From: Oscillatoria sp. CS-180
Lineage (GTDB): Bacteria; Cyanobacteriota; Cyanobacteriia; Phormidesmidales; Phormidesmidaceae
Reading direction: 5' to 3'
NCBI RefSeq assembly: GCF_028330965.1
Contig: NZ_JAQMUB010000088.1
Span: 1-64,000, forward strand
Length of the DNA stretch: 64,000 nucleotides
Shown here: positions 26,892 through 36,191 of the stretch, in pieces
How the letters are laid out: each line of letters starts with the position of its first letter
Position numbering within the stretch: position 1 is the stretch's first letter
Translations under genes and position numbers: made by a program
The notes under the pieces: generated by a model
Databases searched by the model: none
Told to the model about the DNA's origin: nothing
The model's input: only the letters and a program-made list of their open reading frames with translations

Positions 26892-27518
26892 GTGAACAGA
26901 ATATGGCCTAATAGGATAATGAAACGTATCTGTGAAATGGTCATGATGCAACAGTTCCGACAGTGGCGAAGATGGTTGGTTCTAGGAATGGCGGTCATGC
27001 TGTGCTGGCTAGGGGGCGCTGGCACTGCTTGGGCAGGACTCAACGACGATCGCTACGACGGCAATATCTTTGCGCTGTATGCTGGCAACGGTTCTCTGGT
27101 GCCGCCACGGGTGACGTTGGCCCAATCTCTCAGACAAAAGAAACCCACGCTGTTGGTGTTCTATGTTGACGATAGTTCTGATTGCAAACAATTTTCTAGC
27201 GTCATCTCTCAGCTCCAGGCGCCATACGGGCGAGCGGCCAATTTTGTTCCCGTCATGGCAGACTCTGTTCCTCGCCAAGACCAAGACAGCTTTGCGCCTA
27301 CTGAACCTGGGTATTACTTCGAAGGTTCAGTCCCCCAAACGGTTGTGCTCGACGAAGCAGGTACCGTCCGTTTGAACGAAACAGGGATGATCAGCTATGA
27401 AGCGATCGATGATGTCATGCGAGACGTTTTTGACTTGCTGCCTCGCTCCAAATCGGAAGAGCTGCGACGTCGGCGACCCATCAACGAACTCAACACTGAA
27501 CTAGTCGAAGAGTCTTAG
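26892..27518 (+). CDS. Thioredoxin-fold thylakoid protein (photosystem I accumulation factor-like)
   Basis: A 208-residue protein with a signal-like helix (WLVLGMAVMLCWLGGAGTAWA) that would be cleaved after AWA. The mature part starts LNDDRYDGNIFALYAGNGSLVPP, then KPTLLVFYVDDSSDCKQFSSVISQLQAPYGR and PQTVVLDEAGTVRLN, a thioredoxin-like fold with only one cysteine where CxxC would be. From memory, cyanobacterial homologues with this exact opening are annotated as thylakoid photosystem I accumulation factors. In-frame ATG codons at 26937, 26943 and 26946 could shorten the N-terminus. It converges on the HAMP gene nine bases away. Confidence 0.78.
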   Translation: MNRIWPNRIMKRICEMVMMQQFRQWRRWLVLGMAVMLCWLGGAGTAWAGLNDDRYDGNIFALYAGNGSLVPPRVTLAQSLRQKKPTLLVFYVDDSSDCKQFSSVISQLQAPYGRAANFVPVMADSVPRQDQDSFAPTEPGYYFEGSVPQTVVLDEAGTVRLNETGMISYEAIDDVMRDVFDLLPRSKSEELRRRRPINELNTELVEES

Positions 27519-27526
27519 GGATCAAC

Positions 27527-28642
27527 TCATTGTTGCTGTCGTTCTTCCTCTTTTTCCCGTGTGCTTTTCGCCTCGGCAGTGCGATCGCGAATCTCCCGTG
27601 CTTTTTGCTGAAGCGATTGAAAATAGTCCGTTTCGACAATATTCTTGACTTCCTTAGCCTTGCGCGTTTCGTCAATTTCGATCTTCAGGTCACGAATTTG
27701 CTGGCGCAGCCGCTGCTGCCGTGCAATAACCTCATTGAGCATCTTCTGAAAGACTTGCCCGAGCTGTCCTAACTCATCGTGACGTTTGACAACGTTGACA
27801 AGCTTGCGAGACTCCGCTTTGTCTAAATCCTCTAGGGTTTGAATATCGTCGGTAGCTAGCTTTTCAGAGAGCTTAGCCAACCCCTGCACGGGTCGAATCA
27901 CCAGCGGTTTGAGCAGCGCATTGAGGCAGAGGAGGGCGATCGCGCAAATCAGAACGAACAGTCCCATGACGGAGGAAAATGACTGTCTTGCAGCTTGGAA
28001 AACTTCTTCAGCGGGGATGTAGACGACCTGGGTTCCCAAAACTTCATTTAACTCCCAATTGAACCCGTTTTCGCGGCCATACTGCGCCAGCATTGCTGGA
28101 GGAGCAGCTTCAGGAACGCTATGGCACTCTAAGCAAGAGGGATCTCGAATAATGATAGGTAGAGCGCTGTAAAAAACGAGACCCTGATCAGCCAGTTCGC
28201 GATAGCCTGATTTTTCTAATGCATCAGGCTGCTCAGCGAAAGCTGTAACCAGAGAGGTCTCGAAGGCATCTGCCAAATCTCGGGGATTGGTAGGATTTAA
28301 GACGGCTTCTTTATAGATGTAGTCAAAATCACCTTTAGCCAGACCCGCTTCCTGCAAAAGCTCAAAAACGCGACGGGCTGAATACGCTGGAATGGTCTCA
28401 GGCCAGAACACTTCAGAAGTTTCGTGGGCCTCTAGCAGAGGACGAACGTGCTGGTCAGTGTAGCGACGCACAGCCTGCATGGATTCCATCAGCATGACAC
28501 CTTCAGCTGTGACCTGAGATTCGATTCGGTATTGCAAAACCTTAGCCAGCACAAATCCCCCTAGGGAGCTGCCAATGATGAATACCACTAAGAGAATAAT
28601 CGTAAATTTAGGCGCAAGCTTTAGGCGATTAAACATGACCAA
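27527..28642 (-). CDS. Membrane sensor with Tll0287-like (DUF3365) haem domain and HAMP
   Basis: A 371-residue protein: membrane helix at about 13-33, periplasmic Tll0287-like domain with a c-type haem motif in DPSCLECHS (Cys170, Cys173, His174), second helix near 225-250 (VMGLFVLICAIALLCLNALL), HAMP linker with IRPVQGLAKLSEKLA, then a long charged coiled coil to the end. There is no histidine kinase, cyclase or methyl-accepting domain, so it must pass its signal to a partner. Cyanobacterial homologues share this truncated layout. The haem may sense redox state or a gas (inference). Confidence 0.88.
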   Translation of the reverse strand: MVMFNRLKLAPKFTIILLVVFIIGSSLGGFVLAKVLQYRIESQVTAEGVMLMESMQAVRRYTDQHVRPLLEAHETSEVFWPETIPAYSARRVFELLQEAGLAKGDFDYIYKEAVLNPTNPRDLADAFETSLVTAFAEQPDALEKSGYRELADQGLVFYSALPIIIRDPSCLECHSVPEAAPPAMLAQYGRENGFNWELNEVLGTQVVYIPAEEVFQAARQSFSSVMGLFVLICAIALLCLNALLKPLVIRPVQGLAKLSEKLATDDIQTLEDLDKAESRKLVNVVKRHDELGQLGQVFQKMLNEVIARQQRLRQQIRDLKIEIDETRKAKEVKNIVETDYFQSLQQKAREIRDRTAEAKSTREKEEERQQQ

Positions 28643-28843
28643 CTCACCACTGGATAGGAAAAAGCCTAGGAAAAAATTGGGATAAACTAGGGTAGGCAGA
28701 TGTTCTTCTGATCCTACAGAGCCTCCTTCAAAGTTAAGGATTGATCTGAATTCAACCTGAGAAATTCATAATCCTGGCTAAAAATGTAGGGCTAGTGCAA
28801 ATGGCTATTTAATTTTCAGATTGAGTCGGCAGGCCTTCGCTGT

Positions 28844-29734
28844 TTACAGGCTATGGCCCCGCTTCTGGTCATGCTGAAACTTCTTCATCTCTTGCTTGGA
28901 CCGTTTCTCAGGTGTTAGTTCGTGATAGCAGTGCGGACAGGCAATTCCTGGCTCGTAATAAGAGGTTGCTTTATCAGTTTCACTGATGGGGTGACCGCAG
29001 GCGTAGCACAAGTCATAGCTGCCTGGCTCTAATCCGTGCCGGACAGCAACTCGCTCGTCAAACACGAAGCATTCCCCCTCCCAAAGGCTTTCAGTTTCTG
29101 GCACCTCTTCGAGATATTTGAGAATTCCCCCTTTCAGGTGGTAAACCTCTCGAAACCCTTGCTTTAGAAGATAGGCAGTAGCTTTCTCACAGCGGATACC
29201 GCCTGTGCAAAACATGGCTACTTTCTTATGCTGTTGGGGATTGAGATGAGTCGTGAGATAGTCCGGCAGTCGTCGGAAAGCCTCAGTTTGAGGATTGATC
29301 GCCCCGTGGAAAGTGCCAATATTGACCTCGTAATCATTACGGGCATCGACTAACACAACGTCAGGATCGACAATCAACTCATTCCATTCCGCAGGATTGA
29401 CGTAGGTGCCGACGTGTTGAGTCGGATCAATATCGGGTTGACCCAAAGTCACAATTTCAGGCTTGATCTTTACTTTCATGCGACCAAACGGATGATGCTC
29501 TGCGGTAGAAAACTTGACCGTTAAATCCGTGAAGCGAGGATCGGCTTTCAAAATTGCCAAAATCTGACTAATGTTGTCTCGTAGGCCTGAAACGGTTGCG
29601 TTAAGACCCTCTGGTGCCAGCAGAATGGTGCCTCGGATAGCGTAGTCATCACAAAGGGCTTGGAGCGATCGCCGCAGGTCTTCACAATTTTCAACCGCAA
29701 CAAACTTATAGAACGTGGCTACAACAACAGTCAT
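28844..29734 (-). CDS. trhO: tRNA uridine(34) hydroxylase, rhodanese family
   Basis: TrhO (YceA) makes 5-hydroxyuridine at the wobble position of certain tRNAs, using molecular oxygen. The 296-residue protein has the N-terminal acylphosphatase-like domain ([17 protein letters not shown]), a rhodanese domain with [20 protein letters not shown] and the catalytic Cys176 in [12 protein letters not shown], and a C-terminal cysteine-rich tail (CYACGHPI, then CPHC) that probably binds zinc. It lies 55 bases downstream of the HDAC-family gene and may be cotranscribed with it. Confidence 0.94.
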   Translation of the reverse strand: MTVVVATFYKFVAVENCEDLRRSLQALCDDYAIRGTILLAPEGLNATVSGLRDNISQILAILKADPRFTDLTVKFSTAEHHPFGRMKVKIKPEIVTLGQPDIDPTQHVGTYVNPAEWNELIVDPDVVLVDARNDYEVNIGTFHGAINPQTEAFRRLPDYLTTHLNPQQHKKVAMFCTGGIRCEKATAYLLKQGFREVYHLKGGILKYLEEVPETESLWEGECFVFDERVAVRHGLEPGSYDLCYACGHPISETDKATSYYEPGIACPHCYHELTPEKRSKQEMKKFQHDQKRGHSL

Positions 29735-29789
29735 TTGATGTCAATCAGTGGCGCGATGGATAGGCAAGCGATTGTGACCCGTTCCTATC

Positions 29790-30710
29790 TTACAGACGAT
29801 ATTGTCGATAGACTTCAGCAGCAGCTCGATGAAGTAAGGAATGACGATAGACCAGGTCGATCATGTTGTCGTCATATCCGCCCCCAATCACACAGGCAAC
29901 CGGATATCCTGCGGCTACACAGGTTGCCAAAACGGTGCGATCGCGCTCATAGAGTCCCGTATTGGACAACGCTAACTTGCCCAAGCGATCGCGCACGTGA
30001 ATATCTGCCCCTGCATCGTATAGCACTAAATCTGGCTTCACTTGACTCAGAAGATCAGGTAAATAGGTGTGCACTTTGTGTAAATAGGCGGCGTCCTCTA
30101 AACCTTCAGCCAGCGGCACATCTAAGTCACTCGTTTGTTTTTGTCGAGGAAAGTTGACGTCGCAGTGCATAGAAAAGGTGAACACTCTTGGCTCTGCTTG
30201 AAAAATCCAGGCGGTACCGTCACCCTGATGGACATCTAAATCAAAGATAAGAATACGATTGACGTGCTGTTGCGTGAGAAGAATGCGAGCGGCGATCGCA
30301 AGGTCATTAAAAATACAAAAACCTGAGCCATAGGCTGGAAACGCATGATGTGTCCCCCCGGCAGTATTACAGGCAATGCCATGACTCATGGCCAGCTTAG
30401 CCGTCAGAATGGTTCCGCCAACTGCGGTACAGGTTCGCTTAACTAAATTAGGGCTCCAAGGCAGACCAATACGCCGTTGGGCTTTGGCGTCTAGAGTTCC
30501 AGTGCAATAGGCCCGCACATAGTCTGGCGTATGCACTTCTTCGATCCAGCTTTGGGGCGGTGCTCCCGGCTGATAAATCTGGTCGAGTGAAACAATTCCC
30601 TCTTGAATCAGGAGATCTCTCAACAAGCCAAACTTCGGCATCGGAAAACGATGCTTAGACGGCAGTGGTGCAACATAATCCGAGTGATAGACAACAGGTA
30701 GACCAGACAA
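29790..30710 (-). CDS. Histone-deacetylase-family amidohydrolase
   Basis: A 306-residue zinc-dependent deacetylase-like enzyme. The active-site motifs are NTAGGTHHAFP (the paired histidines), IFDLDVHQGDGTA (metal Asp and His) and DAGADIHVRDRLG (second metal Asp), followed by GGGYDDN. Bacterial members deacetylate acetylpolyamines, acetoin-related or other small acyl amides, and some act on proteins; this substrate is unknown. The start appears to be TTG at 30710. It follows sufR by 30 bases, so it may be autoregulated with sufR by Fe-S status (inference). Confidence 0.92.
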   Translation of the reverse strand: MSGLPVVYHSDYVAPLPSKHRFPMPKFGLLRDLLIQEGIVSLDQIYQPGAPPQSWIEEVHTPDYVRAYCTGTLDAKAQRRIGLPWSPNLVKRTCTAVGGTILTAKLAMSHGIACNTAGGTHHAFPAYGSGFCIFNDLAIAARILLTQQHVNRILIFDLDVHQGDGTAWIFQAEPRVFTFSMHCDVNFPRQKQTSDLDVPLAEGLEDAAYLHKVHTYLPDLLSQVKPDLVLYDAGADIHVRDRLGKLALSNTGLYERDRTVLATCVAAGYPVACVIGGGYDDNMIDLVYRHSLLHRAAAEVYRQYRL

Positions 30711-30740
30711 GACAGTTGAAGGTTTTTCTCTCTATCCAAA

Positions 30741-31421
30741 TTAACCCTTCTCGACTGCTTTCTCATCCTGCGCCTGCACTAAATATCCGCACCGATGCTC
30801 TCCCTGTGCTAACCAATGAGTTCTTTGCACAGAACAGTCGGGAAGAGCCATTTGAAACATTTCTAGTTCGTGGCCACAGACGCTCGGAAACGTTTCGGCA
30901 ATGTGAGAAATCGCGCAGTTGTATTCAGTGATGATGTAGCAAGGAGCAATGGTGCGGACTTCATTGTCAGGGGTAACTTCGTGCCATTCCGCCATGTAGC
31001 CCTCGGCTTGACGCAGCTCTACTAGACGAGCTACTCGGTCAGCGAGTGCCCCAACGCCAACCAACCTGCGATACTCTTCAGCCTTGCGCTGCCACTGCTT
31101 TTGCAAAATGGTTTGAACTTGGTCTTTGCCCAGACTGTCGGCCATAGTGTCGAGCAGGGAAATGGCAAACTCGTCGTATTGGGCTGGAAAGCGATCGCGT
31201 CCTTTGCGGCTCAACCGATAGAGATAGTTGGGACGACCCATCCCTTCCTGTACAGCGCGATGTTCAATCAGTTCTTCCGTGGTCAAGTCCTTGAGATGAC
31301 GACGAATTGCTTGGACGCTGACATCCAAGGGCTCAGCTAGGCTTTGGGCACTCGTCTCACCCTGCTTAAGCAAAGCTTGCAGAATGTCGTCTTTGGTGGA
31401 GGGCGGCTGTAGAGAAGACAT
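30741..31421 (-). CDS. sufR: Fe-S cluster biogenesis repressor SufR
   Basis: SufR is a DeoR/ArsR-like winged-helix repressor that carries a 4Fe-4S cluster and represses the suf operon and itself. The HTH spans SAQSLAEPLDVSVQAIRRHLKDL with the wing RPNYLYRLSRKGRD. Cysteines for the cluster lie in the C-terminal third: PCYIITEYNC, SVCGHE, LPDCSV and HRCGYL, of which the later set fits the known CX12CX13CX14C-type pattern. ATG 31421 (MSSLQPP) is preferred over 31439. Three CAAC-N6-GTTG operators lie between it and the divergent ftrC-suf unit. Confidence 0.96.
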   Translation of the reverse strand: MSSLQPPSTKDDILQALLKQGETSAQSLAEPLDVSVQAIRRHLKDLTTEELIEHRAVQEGMGRPNYLYRLSRKGRDRFPAQYDEFAISLLDTMADSLGKDQVQTILQKQWQRKAEEYRRLVGVGALADRVARLVELRQAEGYMAEWHEVTPDNEVRTIAPCYIITEYNCAISHIAETFPSVCGHELEMFQMALPDCSVQRTHWLAQGEHRCGYLVQAQDEKAVEKG

Positions 31422-31473
31422 GCTAGAAAACCGAATCAACGCCGACAGTCTGAAAAGTTATCTGCCACTTTAG

Positions 31474-31551
31474 CAACAAATCTGTTGCTTTACTTTGACA
31501 ACATGAGTGTTGCTAAAGTACTCTAATACAAGTTGAACAACTTACAGGTTG
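31474..31551. promoter_or_regulatory. Three SufR operators
   Basis: Three CAAC-N6-GTTG palindromes: 31474-31487 (spacer AAATCT), 31499-31512 (spacer ATGAGT) and 31538-31551 (spacer TTACAG). This is the known SufR box of cyanobacteria. They sit in the 180-base gap between divergent sufR and ftrC, so SufR can control both directions. Confidence 0.92.
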
Positions 31552-31602
31552 TTTTAATTATAAGATTGAAAGGTTGATACGCCACTCCATCCAAAAAGTT
31601 CG

Positions 31603-31962
31603 ATGAAAGACAACACTACAAATCAGGCAACTGAAAAGAACTTAGAGCTGATGCGAAATTTCGCACAGAGCTATGCTAAGCGTACTGGAACCTATTTTTG
31701 CGCTGATCTCGGCGTCACGGCTGTCGTACTGGAGGGTCTGGCAAAGCATAAGGATGACCTGGGTGCTCCCCTCTGCCCTTGCCGTCACTACGAGGATAAG
31801 GAAGCCGAAGCGAAGGCAACTTATTGGAATTGCCCCTGTGTACCTATGCAAGAGCGCCACGAATGCCACTGCATGTTGTTCTTGAAAGAAGACAATCCTT
31901 TCTCAGGAGATAAGCAGGAAATCTCTTTCGAAGAGATTCGTACTGAAACGAACAAATACTAG
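31603..31962 (+). CDS. ftrC: Ferredoxin-thioredoxin reductase, catalytic (beta) subunit
   Basis: FTR reduces thioredoxin with electrons from photosynthetic ferredoxin; this subunit carries a 4Fe-4S cluster next to a redox-active disulphide. The 119 residues contain the signature CPC (58-60), CPC (77-79) and CHC (88-90), the pattern CPCX16CPCX8CHC. The start ATG 31603 follows the SufR boxes by 51 bases. It precedes sufB by 88 bases, so its expression is probably tied to the Fe-S assembly operon, an unusual location compared with the model cyanobacteria I know. The variable (alpha) subunit is not in the window. Confidence 0.95.
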   Translation: MKDNTTNQATEKNLELMRNFAQSYAKRTGTYFCADLGVTAVVLEGLAKHKDDLGAPLCPCRHYEDKEAEAKATYWNCPCVPMQERHECHCMLFLKEDNPFSGDKQEISFEEIRTETNKY

Positions 31963-32050
31963 TTATTGGGTGCTTTGGTCGCCAAGGCTGACAGCTTTGG
32001 GTTGCGATCGCACCCCCCCCGCCCTTTATCGATACCCCTCAGTTTCAACC

Positions 32051-33487
32051 ATGTCTACTTCCGTTCAGACACTCGTTAGTCAGCCCTACAAGTACGGTTT
32101 TACAACCGATATTGAGTCGGATACAATTCCGCGTGGCCTTACCGAAGATACGATTCGTTTGATTTCAGCCAAAAAGAATGAGCCTCAATTCATGCTGGAT
32201 TTCCGGCTCAAGGCTTATCGGAAGTGGCTGACGATGGTTGAGCCTGTTTGGCCTAACGTTGCTTATCCAGCCATTAACTATCAGGACATTATTTATTATT
32301 CGGCTCCTAAGCAGCAGAAAAAAAAGCTGGCTAGTCTGGACGAGGCCGATCCTGCTCTATTGGAAACCTTTGAAAAACTAGGGTTACCGCTTTCTGAGCA
32401 GAAGCGCTTGGCAAACGTAGCGGTGGACGCAGTATTTGATAGCATTTCTATTGGAACGACTTACAAGGAAAAGCTAGCCGAGCATGGCGTCATCTTTTGC
32501 TCTATTTCGGAAGCCGTTGAGGAGCATCCTGAGCTGGTTGAAAAGTATCTGGGTAGCGTTGTTCCAGTGGGCGACAATTACTTCGCAGCTTTAAACTCAG
32601 CAGTTTTCAGTGACGGGTCCTTCGTTTACATTCCTAAAAACACTGAATGTCCAATGGACCTGTCTACCTATTTCCGCATCAATAACGGAGACTCGGGGCA
32701 GTTCGAGCGGACACTAATCGTTGCTGAAGAAGGGAGTTCGGTGACTTACCTGGAAGGCTGCACAGCTCCTATGTATGACAGCAATCAACTCCACGCAGCG
32801 GTTGTTGAGCTAGTAGCCCTAGATAATGCCAACATCAAATACTCTACTGTTCAAAACTGGTTTGCTGGAGACGCAAACGGCAAAGGCGGTATCTATAACT
32901 TTGTGACGAAGCGAGGTCTTTGTCACACCAATGCCAAGATCTCTTGGACTCAGGTGGAAACCGGATCAGCGATTACTTGGAAGTATCCTAGCTGCGTATT
33001 GCTGGGTGATAACTCAGTCGGCGAGTTTTATTCTGTAGCGCTAACGAACAACAAACAGCAGGCTGATACGGGAACCAAGATGGTTCATGTGGGCAAAAAT
33101 ACTCGCAGTACGATTGTGTCTAAGGGGATTTCAGCCGGTAATTCTAAGAACAGCTATCGCGGTTTAGTGAAAATGGGGCCGAAGGCAGCCGGAGCACGGA
33201 ACTATTCTCAATGTGATTCCATGCTGATTGGTGACGCTTCCAACGCCAACACCTATCCCTATATCCAGGTTCAAAACAACACCGCCCAGGTAGAGCACGA
33301 AGCGTCAACTTCCAAAATCGGTGAAGATCAGCTCTTCTACTTTGCCCAGCGGGGTATTTCTCCGGAAGATGCCGTATCGATGATCATCAGCGGTTTCTGT
33401 CGCGAGGTTTTCAACGAGCTGCCCATGGAATTTGCTGCAGAAGCCGATAAGCTGATGGCATTAAAGCTAGAAAACACTGTGGGCTGA
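32051..33487 (+). CDS. sufB: Fe-S cluster assembly scaffold SufB
   Basis: SufB is the scaffold of the SufBC2D complex on which Fe-S clusters form. The 478-residue protein begins [17 protein letters not shown] and includes the typical beta-helix core with [34 protein letters not shown] and the C-terminal [32 protein letters not shown] 32051 is chosen; upstream in-frame codons to 31970 lie in a low-complexity leader with CCCCCCCC. It is the first classical suf gene of the operon, downstream of ftrC. Confidence 0.96.
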   Translation: MSTSVQTLVSQPYKYGFTTDIESDTIPRGLTEDTIRLISAKKNEPQFMLDFRLKAYRKWLTMVEPVWPNVAYPAINYQDIIYYSAPKQQKKKLASLDEADPALLETFEKLGLPLSEQKRLANVAVDAVFDSISIGTTYKEKLAEHGVIFCSISEAVEEHPELVEKYLGSVVPVGDNYFAALNSAVFSDGSFVYIPKNTECPMDLSTYFRINNGDSGQFERTLIVAEEGSSVTYLEGCTAPMYDSNQLHAAVVELVALDNANIKYSTVQNWFAGDANGKGGIYNFVTKRGLCHTNAKISWTQVETGSAITWKYPSCVLLGDNSVGEFYSVALTNNKQQADTGTKMVHVGKNTRSTIVSKGISAGNSKNSYRGLVKMGPKAAGARNYSQCDSMLIGDASNANTYPYIQVQNNTAQVEHEASTSKIGEDQLFYFAQRGISPEDAVSMIISGFCREVFNELPMEFAAEADKLMALKLENTVG

Positions 33488-33492
33488 GCGCG

Positions 33493-33912
33493 ATGGGTGT
33501 TACCTATGTCGAAATCGAGCTTGTCCGCGGAGATGACCTTGCTTTGGAAAGGTCAGGCTATCTCAACGCTGATCAAATCAACCGTATTTCTGTTTTGGCC
33601 CTGGTTGATAGTGGTGCGTCGATGCTGACGATACCTAGACTGCTGAGTCAAAAGCTCCAGCTTGCAAAACTAGACGAGGTCGAAGCAGAACTGGCGGATG
33701 GCTCCGTCATGCGGGCTGACGTCGTTGGGCCTCTAGAAGTCAGATTTCAAAATCGTAAAACGGTTGTCAACGCAGTAGTTGTTGATGCCGACACCGATAC
33801 ACTTTTGGGAGCAATTCCAATGCAAGGCATGGATGTTGTTATCGACCCGAAACGGGAGCAGCTAGTTGTCAATCCAGATAGCCCTGATACAGCCCGAATG
33901 CTGCTGAAATAA
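33493..33912 (+). CDS. Retropepsin-like (clan AA) aspartic protease domain protein
   Basis: A 139-residue single-domain protein of the retroviral-type aspartyl protease fold. The catalytic motif is ALVDSGASMLTIP near residue 35 (D-S-G in place of D-T-G) and the second hallmark is TLLGAIPMQGMDVVID near 102. Like other small bacterial members it would act as a homodimer. It starts five bases after the sufB stop and is followed by sufC 79 bases on, so it is embedded in the suf operon. No such gene is part of the canonical sufBCDS set; whether it acts on Suf proteins is unknown. Confidence 0.88.
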   Translation: MGVTYVEIELVRGDDLALERSGYLNADQINRISVLALVDSGASMLTIPRLLSQKLQLAKLDEVEAELADGSVMRADVVGPLEVRFQNRKTVVNAVVVDADTDTLLGAIPMQGMDVVIDPKREQLVVNPDSPDTARMLLK

Positions 33913-33991
33913 CCTGATTCGGAATAATCCTTAACTAGATTGCTAGTCCATTGATAAATTTGATTGCCCGTCGTAGACAGTTGACTAAGCC

Positions 33992-34780
33992 ATGATTAAC
34001 GAGAACAGTGAAACCATCCTTTCTGTAAAAGACCTGCACGCTACCGTGGATGGAACAGAGATTCTAAAGGGCGTCAGCCTGGAAGTAAAAGCAGGTGAAA
34101 TCCACGCCATTATGGGACTGAATGGCTCCGGCAAGAGCACTTTCTCTAAAGTTTTGGCAGGACATCCTGACTATGAAGTCACCGGCGGTCAGATTCATTT
34201 CAAGGAACAGGATATTGCTGAGTTGGAGCCGCACGATCGCGCCACTGCTGGCATCTTTCTTGCATTCCAATATCCCCTTGAAATTCCGGGCGTTAGCAAT
34301 CGAGATTTTCTCAGGGTTGCCTTTAATGCTCACCGCAAGGCCAAAGGGGAGGACGAAATGGATGTCTTCGATTTTGATGACCTGATCGATGAGAAGTTAG
34401 AGGTTGTCAAAATGGACGCGGCATTTCTAGATCGCAGCGTCAATGAAGGCTTCTCAGGGGGCGAAAAGAAGCGCAACGAGATTTTGCAAATGGCTTTGCT
34501 AGAGCCAGCACTATCCATTTTGGATGAGACTGATTCTGGCCTTGATATCGATGCGTTAAAAACCGTTGCCAATGGCGTCAATCAACTGACCACTCCAGAC
34601 AATGCCGTAGTGATGATTACGCACTACCAGCGTCTGCTGAACTACATCGTGCCTGATTATGTGCATGTGATGGCAGATGGCCGCATTATCACAACAGGCG
34701 GTAAGGAGCTGGCTGAGCGGTTAGAAAATGAGGGCTACGAAGGCGTTTTGACGGAGTATACCGTGGAGGGTGTAGCGTAA
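33992..34780 (+). CDS. sufC: Fe-S cluster assembly ATPase SufC
   Basis: SufC is the ABC-type ATPase of the SufBC2D scaffold. In 262 residues: Walker A GLNGSGKS near 41, Q-loop [16 protein letters not shown] signature SGGEKKRNE near 152 and Walker [13 protein letters not shown] near 170. The Q-loop with YPLEIPGV is a SufC-specific block. Its stop codon overlaps the start of sufD (TAATG), which implies translational coupling. Soluble, no membrane segments. Confidence 0.97.
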   Translation: MINENSETILSVKDLHATVDGTEILKGVSLEVKAGEIHAIMGLNGSGKSTFSKVLAGHPDYEVTGGQIHFKEQDIAELEPHDRATAGIFLAFQYPLEIPGVSNRDFLRVAFNAHRKAKGEDEMDVFDFDDLIDEKLEVVKMDAAFLDRSVNEGFSGGEKKRNEILQMALLEPALSILDETDSGLDIDALKTVANGVNQLTTPDNAVVMITHYQRLLNYIVPDYVHVMADGRIITTGGKELAERLENEGYEGVLTEYTVEGVA

Positions 34781-36126
34781 TGGTGCATCCAGTTTCAGAC
34801 ACGAGTGCTCCAACTCAATTGTCTAAGCGAGAGCAGCGAGAAGCGTATTTTCAGGCATTGCTGAATACAGTACAAGCTCAGGTACCTGACGAGCTGTCGT
34901 ATTCGGAATTGAGAGGGCGAGCCAGAGCAATCGTTAAGGAGCATACCTTTCCTTCAGCCAAAGATGAAGACTGGCGCTTTACAGACTTGAGTGCCATGCT
35001 GTCGATTCCTTTCACAGCGGCTCAAAGTCCAGCTGAAATAGACTTAGGGTCACTCGGTCCTGTGCAAATGCCTGAGGCGATCGCCCGCATTGTCTTCGTC
35101 AACGGACAGTTCAACGAAACCTTATCTGATGTCGGGCGTCTTCCCGTCGGAGTTGTCGTTGGTAGTCTGGCAGCTCTGCAAACAGGAACGGTCGGAGAAA
35201 AGCTAGCGGCTCGACTAGCGCGCTCTAACGGCAGTAATGAAGCTTTCACAGCTTTGAATACTGCTGGGTTCCAGGATGCCGCAGTCATTTGGGTACCGCG
35301 CAATCAAGAGGTTGAGCAGCCTGTTCAAGTTGTCTATCTCTCTGTCGGTCGAGCTGAACCGGTCATAACCAGTCCCCGCTGTTTGGTCGTGGCTGAAACA
35401 GGCAGCCAATTGACTCTAGTTGAAGACTTCTACGGCGCTCAAGACCGTGACCATTTCAACAACAGCGTCAGTGAGATTTGGGTCGACGACAATGCCCAGG
35501 TATCTCACGTTCGCCTACAGCGGGAAGGGACTGGGACCTTCCACATTGGCAAGACAGTCGTTACTCAAGACCGCGACAGCCGCTACACCCTCATACCGAT
35601 TACGCTCGGCGCACGATTGTCTCGACATCATTTAGAGGTTTACCAGTCAGGACCTCAAACGGATACCAATCTATATGGCTTGACGGCGATCGCAAACACT
35701 CAGCTAGCGGATACCCACAGCCTGATTGCCATGAGTCACCCCCATGGAACGGCTGAACAGATTCATAAATGTATTGTTGATGATGCCGCTCACTCAGTTT
35801 TCAACGGTAAGGTTTGGGTATCCCGTGAGGCTCAGTTGACCAATGCCAGTCAGCTCAACCGCAACCTGCTGTTGTCCAACAAGGCGCGAGTCGACACCAA
35901 GCCCGAACTGGATATCGTCGCTGATAATGTTAAGTGTGCCCACGGAGCAACGGTCAGCCAATTAGACGACAACGAAGTGTTTTATCTGCAAAGTCGGGGC
36001 ATTGATGCTGAAGCTGCTCAGCGAATGCTAATCTCTGGGTTTGCACTTGATATCACTAGCCGCATTCCGATTCCATCTTTGGAACAGATGCTTTCAGAGA
36101 AAGTCATCCAACAAGCCCGCCTTTAG
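34780..36126 (+). CDS. sufD: Fe-S cluster assembly protein SufD
   Basis: SufD pairs with SufB in the scaffold complex. The 448-residue protein has the weakly conserved N-terminus and the shared beta-helix C-terminal half: GTAEQIHKCIVDDAAHSVFNGKVWV, LLLSNKARVDTKPELDIVADNVKCAHGAT (the conserved late histidine is in CAHGAT) and VFYLQSRGIDAEAAQRMLISGFA. The start overlaps the sufC stop. Sixty-five bases separate it from sufS. Confidence 0.96.
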   Translation: MVHPVSDTSAPTQLSKREQREAYFQALLNTVQAQVPDELSYSELRGRARAIVKEHTFPSAKDEDWRFTDLSAMLSIPFTAAQSPAEIDLGSLGPVQMPEAIARIVFVNGQFNETLSDVGRLPVGVVVGSLAALQTGTVGEKLAARLARSNGSNEAFTALNTAGFQDAAVIWVPRNQEVEQPVQVVYLSVGRAEPVITSPRCLVVAETGSQLTLVEDFYGAQDRDHFNNSVSEIWVDDNAQVSHVRLQREGTGTFHIGKTVVTQDRDSRYTLIPITLGARLSRHHLEVYQSGPQTDTNLYGLTAIANTQLADTHSLIAMSHPHGTAEQIHKCIVDDAAHSVFNGKVWVSREAQLTNASQLNRNLLLSNKARVDTKPELDIVADNVKCAHGATVSQLDDNEVFYLQSRGIDAEAAQRMLISGFALDITSRIPIPSLEQMLSEKVIQQARL

Positions 36127-36191
36127 AACTAGTTGGTACCATTGCTCGTTAACCTTTAAACATCCCCTATCTGATTTCACAACGTCCCCTC

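Noticed and set aside
29660-30157. Plus-strand frame of 165 codons
   Set aside because: It is antisense to trhO and the HDAC-family gene, both of which have full motifs.
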